Of a DNA stretch of 64,000 nt, positions 37,801-50,202 are shown one piece after another. Both the position numbers and the translations under genes were made by a program. The notes under the pieces were generated by a model. It ran no database searches, had not been told where the DNA came from, and worked only from the letters and a program-made list of their open reading frames with translations. The stretch lies in NCBI RefSeq assembly GCF_001039355.2, contig NW_019775421.1, forward strand, positions 342,464 through 406,463, in the 5' to 3' direction. Every line of letters starts with the position of its first letter. Positions within the stretch are counted from its first letter, which is position 1. The DNA is from Lingula anatina (taxonomy: Eukaryota > Brachiopoda > Lingulata > Lingulida > Lingulidae).

Positions 37801-40800
37801 TAGTTTTTGACGTCTCTAAATGTGCCCTTACGTCAGTTACGTCACATGTTGAAGTAGTTGGTTATAGTAGCTCCAGACTTAGCGTTGTTATCACGTCTTG
37901 GGTAACACCAGCAGTCCATTATGAACTACTGGGTATAATTTTAAATAGACCAGATGCTCGAAGTTGACAGAGTGCGGAGTAATCTTTAACTCTGGGCTTG
38001 GAGACTGAATCATTACCCTGAAATATGATACCGTGTCGTTGTTCTTGATGTTGGGTGTTGAGCTGCAGATGTCTTAGTGATTTGGAATAATTTTTCGGAT
38101 TTTCCGGCTGTTATTATTTGACGACAGGTTGTGATTCAAAATGATCAGCCAAAAATGATAATGATGAATGTTTTTCTTCTCTAATAATTGTCAACGATCG
38201 ACATTTAAAGATCTTCATGTGTCACACAGAGTTCTCCACCCATTACTTGAGTCATGCACTGGAGGGTCTCAAGATGTTACTAATCAGGGTGCAGAAGAAT
38301 CTATGGGTTAACCAAATGTGACCCCCTTTACCCCACCCCAAATCATGTCAATCTCCCTTTCCTTCTTTCATGTACCCCCTGTACCCCTACCCCAACTCTG
38401 CCCTTCATTTGTGATCCAACCCCTTTCCTTCTATCAATTCTCCTTCCAGTATCCTCCGGCATATTCTTGCACAGAATGGACAAACGAAAATTGTCAAATT
38501 TTTATTAGATATTTATATGCTAGTAGAACTACTTCATTTCAATGTAAAACCATTGCTAACAACCAGTGTTTATGAGCCAGATTAAAGTTACGAGCTTGTT
38601 TTCTGTATATTATTTTCAGCTCTGGGCCCTAGTTCTGCTGACCGTGTATATATATTATGCAGCGATAGGTGAGTGTTATGGAATAGTACCCAGTTCACAG
38701 AATTAACTAGCAAAGTTATCACAAAAATAACAACAAGGTTAATGGTTTTTTTCGTTTTCTCCCATGTAAAGATGGTAAAAATTAGATTGTTTTTAACTAA
38801 ACTTCCTATGGTGATCTGTCGCAACTTAATATTTCACAAATAAATCACTCTTTACAAACTATTTATTTATTTATTTATTTGTTTATTTTGCAAATGAAAT
38901 GCATTTGAAGATTTTTTATTCAATAAATCATAAATAAACTTTAAAAATATTTTAAAAAGGTAAACATGTTTTCACATACATTTATTTCAATCAGTGCCGC
39001 CGAGCCATCTCAAATTCAGTTCTATGCCTTTAAATTCCAATCTATCAACAAAAGCGTTTGAAAGTTGAATGCTCAGTAATTGATAAGTAAACTTTTTTTA
39101 AAAAAGTAAACATATTTTCCCATACATTTATTTCAGTGAATGCGGCCAAGACCACAGTGGTGGTAGTGACCGGGGTCAACCTGACCACCTATACTACGTC
39201 TACACTGGACTGGTTGGTTATCTCGGAGGCCAACATATATACCATTATTGTAGCCGCCGCACTGTGGTTGATAGCCTGTATAGTGCTCTTCGTTGGAATT
39301 GGAGTGGTGAGTCTTCTTTATTTGTTTTGCATTTTTGGTTCTCTCTTTAATTTTTGTGTTTGATTTCTTTTTCAAATGTAGACTAAATCTCTGTATCTAA
39401 ACACACTTTCGCACTGTGAGCAAACAGGCAGGTGTCACTTTCTTTACAGCTCGGCAAAATTTGACTCTGTATAAGCCCTTGGATTATTTTAAATAATAAG
39501 TATGCATGGGCAGATGAAAATACATCATTTAATAATAATGTTGTATACGGTCTTTTATATTCTGATTTCAGAGAAACCGCTGGTGTTTTATTCCTTGGCT
39601 GATAATGATGGCGTTGCTGTCCTTGTACTATCTTGTTATCATCATTCTTCTGCTGGTCTTCACTGTGACCTATCTGTGTAAGTATTCTACTGTTACATTT
39701 AGGTATTCCGTATCATAGTAAACATAAAATGAAAAAAAAGAACAAGAGGCAGACACAGCAAAATATTCAAAATGTCATCTATTCAGTTTATGAAAACTAC
39801 AGAGGAGAGATAGACCTTCTCTCTGCCGACAGGGTGCGCTAGTAGTATGTCATTGTATCAGATACGTTTTGTGTACAGTTTTAGGAGGTTCCTGTGAAAT
39901 GAAAGGGCACCATCTCTCCAGCTTTTGAAAAATTTCCGAAGATGTACATGTATATCAGTTGACCTCCCACTCCATAATTGTAGGGTCAAAGGTTACAGCA
40001 CTTGAGTAGGAAAACTTTACAATATACTGATGCAATTTTTTCATGCTTTTTTCATTTATTTACCTATTGCCTCTGTAACACTATCTATATGCAGTCAGTT
40101 TGATAACTTATTATACTGCATAATGAATTACTGTCTTATATAATAATTTTATCTATATTGTGTTACTTTATTTTGTAGATTGGTGGGTTGTTTACTGGTT
40201 GGTGGTTGTCCTTGCTCTGGGCTTGATGGCTCTTGATGTAAGTATATGACAACTGTATGGGCGTGTGCTTATGCGTGTGCGTGTGTGTTCTTATATGCAT
40301 GTAGGTTTTCACTATGTGCATATGTGTGTGTGTGTGTGCACGTACGTGCGTGTGCGCGTGTGTTCGAGTGTGGATGTGTGTCTTCAGTGTGTGTGTGTGT
40401 GTGTGTGTGTGAGTGTGTCCTAGTGAGAGACAGAACGTAGGGGTGACTACCAGTATGAGAAAAATCATTAACAACTTTAAGAAACAAGTCATGCATTGAC
40501 AGTATCATGAATACACTATCGGTTACATTATTTTTTTCTTTTTTAGATCTACAGCATAGTGTGTGTTGGATTCTACTTCACCCAGCTTGCAAGAAGAGAA
40601 GCGGTAAACCATTTGTTCTTTTTCTTATAGATACATACAATTTATCTAATTGGAATAGGATGGTGTAAATATACTGGGTATATTTCACTGAATACAGAGC
40701 GAATCAATTGAATGTATAAAACAGGTTTAATGAGAAGTGGATAGCACGAGTCACGATTCTAAAAAATGAAACCTTAAATTCTATTTTTGATGCAATTTGG

Positions 40801-41137
40801 TCAATTTTGATTAGACATAATATTTATTGCAAGCATTTAAATTTAGCTTAACCATGGCTGTTATTTTTATGAAATATATCTTCCTTTTCTAAAATATTAT
40901 TACTCCTCACAGAAAAAGAAGAAGCTGCCCATCCACCTCTCCGACCTGATCGACTCCCGGAACTCCCCTGTCTACATCTACCCCCAGAGCTCCCACCCGG
41001 GTGGACACTCTCTCAGGGGACCCGTGTACGTCTACACCGACTTCCCCAGGGGTGGCACACTACCCATACGCAACGGGGGCTACCCGCCGTACCGAAACTT
41101 CTCCAAGAGCCGAGACTACGATGGCAGACGGTATTGA
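34889..41137 (+). CDS. L3: LAPTM-like four-pass membrane protein, basic tail with PPY
   Basis: Seven coding exons: 34889-34957, 38620-38668, 39137-39306, 39572-39677, 40179-40237, 40547-40603 and 40913-41137, giving 244 residues. The N-terminus is M-L-R-T-F-C-C-C-C-N-L-R-Q-G-S, followed by a first membrane segment split by intron 1 (3.66 kb, the longest of the array). The loop between segments 1 and 2 is Thr/Val-rich. Segment 3 begins N-R-W-C-F-I-P-W. Segment 4 leads to I-Y-S-I-V-C-V-G-F-Y-F-T-Q-L. The 74-residue tail starts K-K-K-K, contains Y-P-P-Y and ends Y-D-G-R-R-Y-stop, close to the end of L2. Exons 2, 4 and 5 are 49, 106 and 59 nt, identical to L2. AATAAA at 42290-42295 is a possible polyadenylation signal. 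Confidence 0.8.
40324..40412. repeat. (TG)n microsatellite in L3 intron 5
   Basis: Interrupted TG repeats. They produce spurious His-Thr and Cys-Val ORFs. Confidence 0.9.
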
Positions 41138-41526
41138 GTGGAAGCAGACGATAATTGACTTGAATATGGACTAATGTTAACATTTGGTTAAAGTCTGAAA
41201 CGCATCAGAATATACGGAGGGAGCGCAGACGATAATTGGTTGGAATTTGAACTAAATTAGTCGATTAAAAAAATTCGGCCTGCGGATAACACAACAGGAG
41301 ATAATGAAATGTTTGGGGAATGGAATACGGCGAAGAGGAAATGTAAATTTATTCCTTCACAAAATATTGAAAAAATTAAAGCAGGCGATAGAAAAATGTA
41401 GTTGGACCTAAGGACAAATTTGAATTTATGAAAAAAATACTAAAGTCGGGTTGTTGTGAGTCGGTGAAATAAAACCCCCACTGTACATGTAAGATAACTG
41501 AGATCCTGAGACCAAAATGATAACAC

Positions 41527-41566
<40 letters not shown>

Positions 41567-42961
41567 ACAAGAAGAAAAGAAGACGGGAGAGTTCATATCA
41601 CATACAATGTATAATGAGAAATATTGAACAATTCTGATAGTGCTGTTCGTGTACTAACAGTGCTGATAGTGCTGAAGAAAAAAAAATATATATATATATA
41701 TACTTCAGCTGTGAGTTAATAGTCGGTGATGACGAATTATGGTATTTTTCCCGTATAAATGGATTGTTTGAGAGTGCTTTACAAATGATCATAACATATT
41801 TTAAAGTATTAAAATTATTAAACAAAAAAATTAAAATCTAACATTTTAATCATTCGTGAAACAAAACGAAAGACAAATATTTGGTTTCTTAGCAAATACA
41901 AATTAAAAAAATATATATATTGTAATGTTTCACGTTTTGTAATACTCAGGGTTTATGTTTTAGTATTACATGTAGTAATGTGTGGATTTTTTAAAAAAAA
42001 TTTTTTTCATTTATTATTATTATTATTATTTTTATAGAAGATGTACATTGTACTATGGCCCATCTTGGAAATCCGTTTCAAAAATGTGACTGGTTGTAAT
42101 TCGCTATAAAGATGTAAGCCGCATAATATACACCATCCTTAATCACACTGTTGTGCTTTAATGAAATAATATAAGATAGAAATTAGAAATTACTTGAGTT
42201 TGTTCGCTTAATCATTCAAATGGACTTCCATTGCATTGACAGCTTTACTAATGATAATATTTTGTATGTTGGAAGCTTGTTGCATAATGAATAAAGTATG
42301 CAAAATGTATTCCCTGTTTTGCAAGTTATTCAAACTATTATAAAAAGCAAATGTGTAAAAGCGATCACGCATTCTAAGTTTAACAAATTCATATTAAATT
42401 TAAGTCTTTGTAGCGCGACTTTACGGACATGCCTCCAAAGATGACCCTATCTTCATCCTTATTAAAAATAGTCCTGTGTTCTACAAAATGTAATTCCCTT
42501 TCTGCAGTTCTTTTACATATTTTTTCATTTCATTAATTCGTTTAATCAGTGCAAAAGATTCAAAAATGCTTGCACATAAAATTAATATCTACAATTTTCA
42601 TGCACATTTACAACACTTCTCATAACACATGGAACTTACAATGCTAAAACAGCAATAAAAATATTTGTCATTGCTATATACATGTATACTGGTAAAAATC
42701 CACAGATAACCCCCCCACTGCAGCGAGTTTATAAACAAGATAAGCGAATTCAAAAGCAGCACCAACTGCGCTTGTCAGTTGACCTACATTAAACCCTCAC
42801 CTGTAAATACCGACTTAATGTGTCACCTACCTGAGACGATAACTAGCAATGGCGGCCGTCTGCGCATGTGCAGTGATCTCAGGTGTACTATATCCACAGC
42901 GGTTAAGTGACAAAAATGGAGGACGCCAAGACTTAAAGATCTCATTTAAACCGTCGCCAAG
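41138..42961. other. Intergenic region between L3 and L4
   Basis: AT-rich L3 3' flank. It includes (GA)n at 41528-41566 and short AT repeats near 41685-41702. The last ~200 bp before L4 are slightly GC-richer and probably hold its promoter. No further genes. Confidence 0.5.
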
Positions 42962-43193
42962 ATGATGACCAAGTGTTGTTTCTGCTGGAGTTTGCACAGG
43001 GGAACTCTAGCATGCTGCTTCTATACCCTGGTAAGTTACCTTTGGGAGTAATGAGCACAGGTGAACTATTAAAATTGTTATTATAGAGGTGTTAGTGGCA
43101 GTACTTTTTTTTATGTGCTCATAACTGGTACGTCTATATCCTGATGCGTGTACCCAGCATATAAATACGTAGTACAGGTGCCCATGCTGCATT

Positions 43194-43246
<53 letters not shown>

Positions 43247-46089
43247 CACATGCACATACGCACACAAACACACACACACACACACCTGGGGTCTTTCTCT
43301 CTCACATACACACACACACACGCACACACACACGCACACACACAAATATTTTATTTAAAGGTGCACATGTGCTTGTAGTATATTTGAAGTATTACCGATA
43401 TTTCTTCTTATATTCCAGTTTTGTTCACTCGGCAGTCTAGTCTACTACTGCTACATCGCCACCCTCAGTAAGTATAGAGTCTATAAGAATATCGTACAAC
43501 CTCTATCTCCCTATGCATGTAATGCGTACACCTTAATTAATACATTGTATAAGCTGGCGACATCATTTACACATTTACACCGCTTAAATCTGGTTCTCTA
43601 CGGCTAAAAATTTTTCAATAAATAATTAATATACGTGGAATAGAAATATTTTGAGGAAGCCATGACTAATATTTGATAAAATATTTATTTTTAATTTAAT
43701 GATTCTACAATGTATTTTTTGTTCTTGATCTTATGTGAGTTTGATTTAAGTGCTTAAGAGTTATTTCTTGATTGTTTGTCTTGTGAAATTTTAACAGTCG
43801 AGCATCCCAGTCTAAGTTTAATTTAAAATGCGTGTAATTTAAAATTCAAACAAAGTCAAAATATTTCCCTGTCAAATTTATCACATTTCAGCCTCCATGG
43901 CCGTAACTGGGGGTTATTACACGGAGTGCGGGACATTTTTTGGCGGGAATTTTATCCTGAGTGACGCCATCAGTTACATATCAGTACCCCTCCACTTACT
44001 GTGGCTGTTAGCGTCTCTTGTGGCCCTGTGTGGGGCTGGTAAGGTAAGGCACAGTTACTGTAGTAATGTAGTAGTTATATATGTATATGTAGTAATATAT
44101 GTTTCGTCCAAAGGTTAAGAATATAGAAAGAATGAGACACCTACCTGGGTATTAGAACGTCCCTAACCTAATAGAAAGGTCGTTTTCAATTTTCAATTTC
44201 CCTTGCACATATGCTTCTTGTCATATGATCGTCTCATTTAATATGAAATTCCTTCTTGTTTTACTACGTATTTAACAATCAATTCATTCATATTTCCTTT
44301 TACTGTTTTTATAGTTTTATTTCTTATCTCGATTCCACTTTATTACCCATTTCAACTTCTTAATATGTCAGTGCTTAAATTATCTTCAACAGAATTGCTA
44401 AACTGCTTTATCGCAATAGATAACCCACCTTTTCCTAAATGTTCTTTTGTCTATCCTTTACTTACACACGTTTACAAAGATTAAGTAGGCAACACGATGT
44501 TTATCATGTGATGTTATAATATCATTTATTAGAATGAAGTGTATTTTTCTACTCACATTCCAAAACAAAATATTTTTTAAATATAAGTGTTTTGTGATAT
44601 TTTTCAGAGTCGGACAAGATGGATGTTAGTGCCATGGATGGTGTTCACCATTGTAGAGTGTTTATACTACATAGTCTGTATAGTGTTATATTACATATGT
44701 GGCATGGATACAGGTATGGTTTTTAATTTATCACTTTATTTTATTTCTATTATCTTATATTAAAAGGAACACATTAAAAACATGCAAGTTTGCTTGCTAA
44801 AAGTCGAGGGAATTCAAAAATTTTTTTCAAAGACATATCGTAAAGTGAAATGAGTATATTGTAATATTCGATATTCAAGTTTATCATTATTCAGTATTAA
44901 TTGAAAATATCACATTCTTTTCTAGTTTTTCTTCCCAACCTGTCTTCGTACATCTGGGTGCCCGTGGTGCTCAATATCGCATTTTTTGTAATAAACGTAA
45001 GTAAAAAGGTTGGCAATAAAATGAGGATAGTTTATGTGTCATTCATGGGATTCTGGCATCAGATTCTTTATTTTTAGAAGTGATTGCCTGTCGTCCTGGT
45101 AAATTGGAAGTATTTAGGACATTTGAAATTTAAATATTTATACATATGTATACCATCCTTGGTTAAAATTGCTGAATTGAGAAAGCAGCCTTTCATATAC
45201 CCATAAATAGTATATTATTTTGCTCTTTGGTATTTCAGCAATACAAGAACTAGTTTATGATTTTGTTGAAACATATATGAAATGTACTGTGCTTAGTCGC
45301 ATTTGAACATTGATCAAGTAATATGCAAAGAAAGCTTATATATTTGGGTGTATTTTGGGTAAGAAATGTTTCAATAAATGATAGTTGTAGCAAAGTTATT
45401 TTCACTAACAAATTACCGTACTCTTTATTTCAGGTATATGCATTGATATGTGTTGGGTCGTATCACCATTTATTTGGATACACTGATGATCTAGATTCGG
45501 TGAGAAATTTGCTTGATGTCTTCAAAAACACAAATTTTTTAAGACTTCTGTGCATATCACTTGTTCTTTTCAAATGTATGGAGAGAGTCTGTACATACAG
45601 GCCCCTATCACTTGAAAATGGTTAATTATAACAGCAATGAGCACAGATACAGGCTATTTTGATGACAACAGGATAAAAGCAGCGAGAACAATAAACAGGC
45701 TTTTAAATTATTGAGAAAAAAACAAACATAACAAAATGAATTATGTGCTTTACGTAGAAATATTGAGGTTGCTAGATTTGTGAGATACTTTGACTGATCC
45801 ACACAGATTAAACTTACTATTTGAGTAGTAATTATCATCATACATTATTTATCTTTTAAATAACAAAGATAGTCTTTTCATGTGGGTAGAAGAACTATCA
45901 CCAATCAATTATTTTTATTCACAGGCTGACGGTTACAGTAACCATATGACCGGGTCAAGGTCAACTTCAGGAGGTGGAGGAGGAGGTTTCTCGCTAGAGG
46001 CCCCCACTATCTACTCCAGCAAGTATCCGGAACTACCCGAAGAAAAACGAAAAATAAAATTGAAGAAGGGCAGTGAGAGCACGGTATAA
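42962..46089 (+). CDS. L4: LAPTM-like four-pass membrane protein with C-terminal S-T-V
   Basis: Seven coding exons: 42962-43030, 43419-43467, 43892-44043, 44608-44713, 44926-44996, 45434-45499 and 45925-46089, giving 225 residues. The start M-M-T-K-C-C-F-C-W-S-L-H-R-G-T keeps the Cys pattern. Segment 1 is unusually Tyr/Cys-rich. Segment 3 starts R-W-M-L-V-P-W and segment 4 runs into V-Y-A-L-I-C-V-G-S-Y. Exon 2 is 49 nt and exon 4 is 106 nt as in L2 and L3; exon 5 is 71 nt (four residues longer). The tail has a poly-Gly run (G-G-G-G-G-G), then a Lys-rich stretch, and ends E-S-T-V-stop, a class I PDZ ligand consensus (S/T-x-V). No PPxY motif is present. The second ATG (42965) could also serve as start. 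It is the most diverged of the four. Confidence 0.78.
43196..43342. repeat. (CT)n and (CA)n microsatellites in L4 intron 1
   Basis: About 46 bp of CT repeats, then interrupted CA repeats. Long Arg-Glu and Cys-Val ORFs here are artefacts of the repeats. Confidence 0.9.
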
Positions 46090-48717
46090 TGAAACCAAAT
46101 TGTTATGTTTTCTCCTAAAGCAAGGATGCAAGTTGAGGTTTTCTAAGAAAAGAAACTCTATGTAGTGAAAATATTTAAGCAAAGTAATTTCGTGTTAAAT
46201 ATGAAAAAACTTTGAAAAGTATTACAGTTAGCAGCAAAGTCTAGGTTACATTAACTTTGTTCATCCTGAGATGCATGCAGACGAAAATTATTCTATTGAC
46301 ACAGCTGACAAGAAAATCTGCCCTTTAGTTTATAATATCTCGAAACAAATGACAAATTAAAGCACGTGGATTTTGAGTAAAGCAGAATCATTTGACTGTA
46401 TTATCTCATTTGAAGGGGGAGCTTTAGAGGCCATCATATTGTCGTAGTAAGAAACCGTTTTATATTAAACTAAACTGCATGTAGTGCCTAGGGAGAATTT
46501 TGCCTTTTAGCGTTCAAGGTGATTTTAGGACTCTTTGAGTCGAACTAGTTAATATATTTTTCCATATTTTCTTATAGAGTGGCTGCCTTTGCAAAGTGGT
46601 CACGTGGTACATTTTGAATCAAAAGAAGCAATCTCATTTTTATTTAGCAACTTCGATGACAGAATCAACAGCAAAATTCTCTCTTTGACATTATATAACA
46701 CCTGTACTGTAAGATCGATCTTTCTAACATGGCTAAGACATAAAGCTATAGGAGTAACTTTCAGTGAGCTGTATATATATATTGGTTTATTCAAGTGTGG
46801 AAGAAATGTGTGTTAATCTTAAGTGCAGTTGGGTTATTGTCTATAATTAGAATTACGCATGATTATTTTGTTTACCATTAACGGCTGTTTTACAATACAA
46901 AAGACTGATCGATACAGAGAAAAAAGTTGAGCTGCCCCAGTAGTGTTTATATTGTAAATTGTAAATATATGCTTATGTACAAACTATTTTTAGAATATTC
47001 AAATGTAATTTGTTTATGTGATCAGGCCGTGATGCAGTTGTTAGAAAGCTTACTTAGTCCTGCTGAGTTTGCTCTTGCTGTAAAACTTTGCATTACTAGT
47101 GAAATGCCTTTAGTGCATGCATGATTACACGTGAATGTCATTATGCAGTCTTCATCCGTGGATCAACATTAAAAAATCCAGAGGATGCTTTTTTATATTC
47201 AGTGTCATAAGTTGTTTTAAGAATAGGCCCTGACATAGACTCGTATAGAAAGATTTACCATTGGGGGTGGTTGAGTACTGCGGACTCTTATCTTTGGAGA
47301 ACGCAATCTGTAAAAACGCCAGGGAGATTCCCAGGTTCCATGCCTTCAGCTCTGTACACAGAAAAGAATAAAACGACTCCATGTTGCAATTTCAACAGAA
47401 TATATTTTGCTAAAATAAGAGTTACACAATACAAGCAAGATCCCTTCTCAGCCTTAACCCAATCTCCACTTAAGATTTCGTTCACAGATTTTTATGCTTA
47501 TCTTTGTCAACTAAATTGTCAATCACATAACCTATAAACCTCTTGGTGGTCACACCGAATAACTCCATCAAGATCTAACAGATTACAAGCTTGAAACAAA
47601 AGACCTTAAAATTTAAACTGCTAGGTGTGAAATATTATTCAAAGCTACTTATACATGTTAGATTTCCACTTGTGAATTTCATCAGAGAAGGATGTCCACC
47701 TAGTGTTTGCCTCTTAGGAAAAGTAGTTGCTGGACCGAAAGTTCAGCCATCTTGAAAAATAGCTGGCTTGAATGTCTGCAAGGTGGGAAAACTTCTCAGC
47801 CTGGTCTGAAAGTTGTCTGCCCCGGGCAGACGGTCCAGCCTTAATTTCTAACACTGTTAAATAAAATTAAACAGTCCACCCATTGAAGTAATACTAAACT
47901 ATAAGTGAAGAAGTCAAAAATATTAATTACAATGTTTTCATTGTGGTCCCTGACAGCCTGATAACAAAGAAAACGTTAAATTGTGATGCAAAAACCTTGA
48001 AAATTTTTTGACCCAATTCTATAGAGTATATTTACATATGAAAACATTATCCTGCTTATCAGATCAAAACTTTACCTTTTGTATAGAATGTTTATATCCT
48101 CACCCAGACAACAACAAGTGGGATCGTAAATTTGATAACAGAACACTGTACCAGTACAAACTGTAAAGTGCTATAAGCACTCTGAATTAAAACATCAATC
48201 AAACATCGTTATTTTTCTCTCTGGAGTATTAAATCTACGGTAATGTGCCAAGCATTTCGACGGGCCTAGTCAATCCGACCAAAAAATATATTATAAAATT
48301 AATTTTTCTGGGCTCAAACATTTAGTCCATACGTCAAAATCATGCCACAGAATTTTTTTCTTGTTCCGACTGTTCGACCACATCGTCGGCAAGACTCGGT
48401 AAATGTTCAAGCCAGTGACATAGATGCTGCATGCCTCGACCCTTTGTCAATTGTTGTCCTTTCAAAAGCTCTCGTCAATGAGGAGGGAACAATTAATTGA
48501 AAATCTAATCTGGAAGCGTGATGTACCTGTCATTTCCTTTGACCCCGATGACAATAATAGTGCTTATAGACATACAATTTGTGCTAATTTGTGCCTGTAA
48601 CTGGGGGGGGAGGGGGGGGGGGGCATATTGAAGAATTAAAAAAAGTCTGTTCTGGATGAAACCAAATATCGACAGTGGGTATAATATGTCGTAAACACCT
48701 TCATATAGACCATACAA
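46090..48717. other. L4 3' flank and intergenic region
   Basis: No coding exons recognised. The part at about 47020-47175 recurs in degraded form at 58815-58995, in the same order relative to an L4 exon copy. It was therefore carried along when L4 was partly duplicated and may be L4 3' UTR. There is a G-run near 48604-48622. Confidence 0.45.
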
Positions 48718-49698
48718 CACTGGTCAAAAAGGTTGTCCCACCCCCATTTCCATGTACTTTTATTTACAAATGATCACCTCACAGCTGTAAATTGTCAGAA
48801 ATAGTGCTTTTATTACAGATACCGTGTCTAACATGATTAATGGTTAAATAGAAATACAAAATAGTGGTGAAAATATACATATTTTATACCATGTAGTAAA
48901 ATTTATAAGATGTACCCCCTCAAATCCACTGTTTCACCGTGATTTCTACAGATGTAAAGAAATGTCTATTAAATTAAAAAGACGTCATCAAACGTCACCA
49001 AATTCACATTAGCATTAGGATGTGCTCGTTAAAAGTCACGTGGGTACCAGCGTGTGTGTCTAATGCGTACTGCAATTATCTCCTGTAGACGGCGCGACAA
49101 GACTTCAACACGGGTAACAATTCTGTTTTGTGTGATATTGTCCCAATCTTCTTAAACAAGGTGGGGGAGTTGGTCCACGTTTTTATGGGGTTGCTTCTCC
49201 TTTGCATTGCACACTCCAATTCATGTCACAGTTGATTAGTAAGTTTAATATCAGGGCTCAAAGATGGTCCTTCCATCATTAGAGCATTGTGTTTCTTCAT
49301 CAAACACTTGCTAGGTGGGAGTTGTGAGCAAGTGTGCACTCATGATAAAGCCTGGAGTTTACCCAAAAGTCAGTTCTTGCTGATGGAATAAGATATTAGC
49401 TGAGGATGCTACGTTCAGTGATCCCAAAGGCACCCGAACCAGGCCATCCATCACTGATAGGAAGTCGGTTTTGATGCAGAATCAAATTATTTTTTGTACC
49501 CCATTGATGTTAAAAATGTCTCTTGGAAAGGTGGTGTAGGATAATATCGCCTGGAGTGTTAGATCAGTCCGCATACCACACAGTATCTGTAATAAAAAAA
49601 CACTATTTCTAACAATTTACATCTGTGAAGTGATCGTTTATAATAGTACATTATAGTACGTAATAAAAGTACATGAAAATAGGGGTGGGTGGTATCTC
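48718..49698 (-). mobile_element. Tc1/mariner-type transposon relic
   Basis: Long inverted ends are visible. The left, at about 48718-48826, contains CCCACCCCCATTTCCATG and TACTTTTATT. The right, at about 49580-49698, contains the reverse complement with small changes and an extra insertion. Between them the minus strand reads, with stops and frame breaks, W-M-A-W-F-G-C-L-W, then L-S-P-D-I-K-L-T, then H-E-L-E-C-A-M-Q-R-R and S-C-R-A-V-Y-R-R. These correspond to the VWG, SPDLNPIEHLWDEL and C-terminal SxxRR blocks of Tc1-type transposases. It is clearly inactive. Confidence 0.75.
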
Positions 49699-50202
49699 CT
49701 TGGGAGCTTCACAGAGATAAGAGTGTCTTAGGTATTTACGTTATGTATCCTACTATTCTTTTAGGCTAAATATGTTTTTGCAGCAATATTGGTTATGGAA
49801 AAATGGGCCACCTGTAGTGTCCGTAACTGCTAGTTTAACGATCAATTCAATCAGTCTTAACTAGCTTAATGTTAACATGTATAAAACGAACGACATTTCA
49901 GCGGTGAAATTAATTGAAAATGGGTGCAACCTAAAACAACCAGCCATAAAAGATGTTTCGTTAGTTCACTACATGTAAATAATTGATATTTCTAAATCAC
50001 AAACTATTTTCTCATGTCAGTGAATCATTTTTTAGAAAGCGTTTTCGTCAAGTGATGCCATATTACATGGACAGATATGCTTTTGTCGGTCATTTTTGTT
50101 TAAAAAAACAATCCGTTGTCCCAAGATGCTGTTTCCATACCCAGAAGTCCCAGCATCATCCTTTTACGAACATAGGCTGATTTTATCCTTTTACCGTAAA
50201 AC

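Noticed and set aside
43007-43345. ORFs rich in Cys-Val, Arg-Glu and His-Thr
   Set aside because: They are translations of CT and CA microsatellites in L4 intron 1. The same applies to 17848-18064 and 40163-40508.
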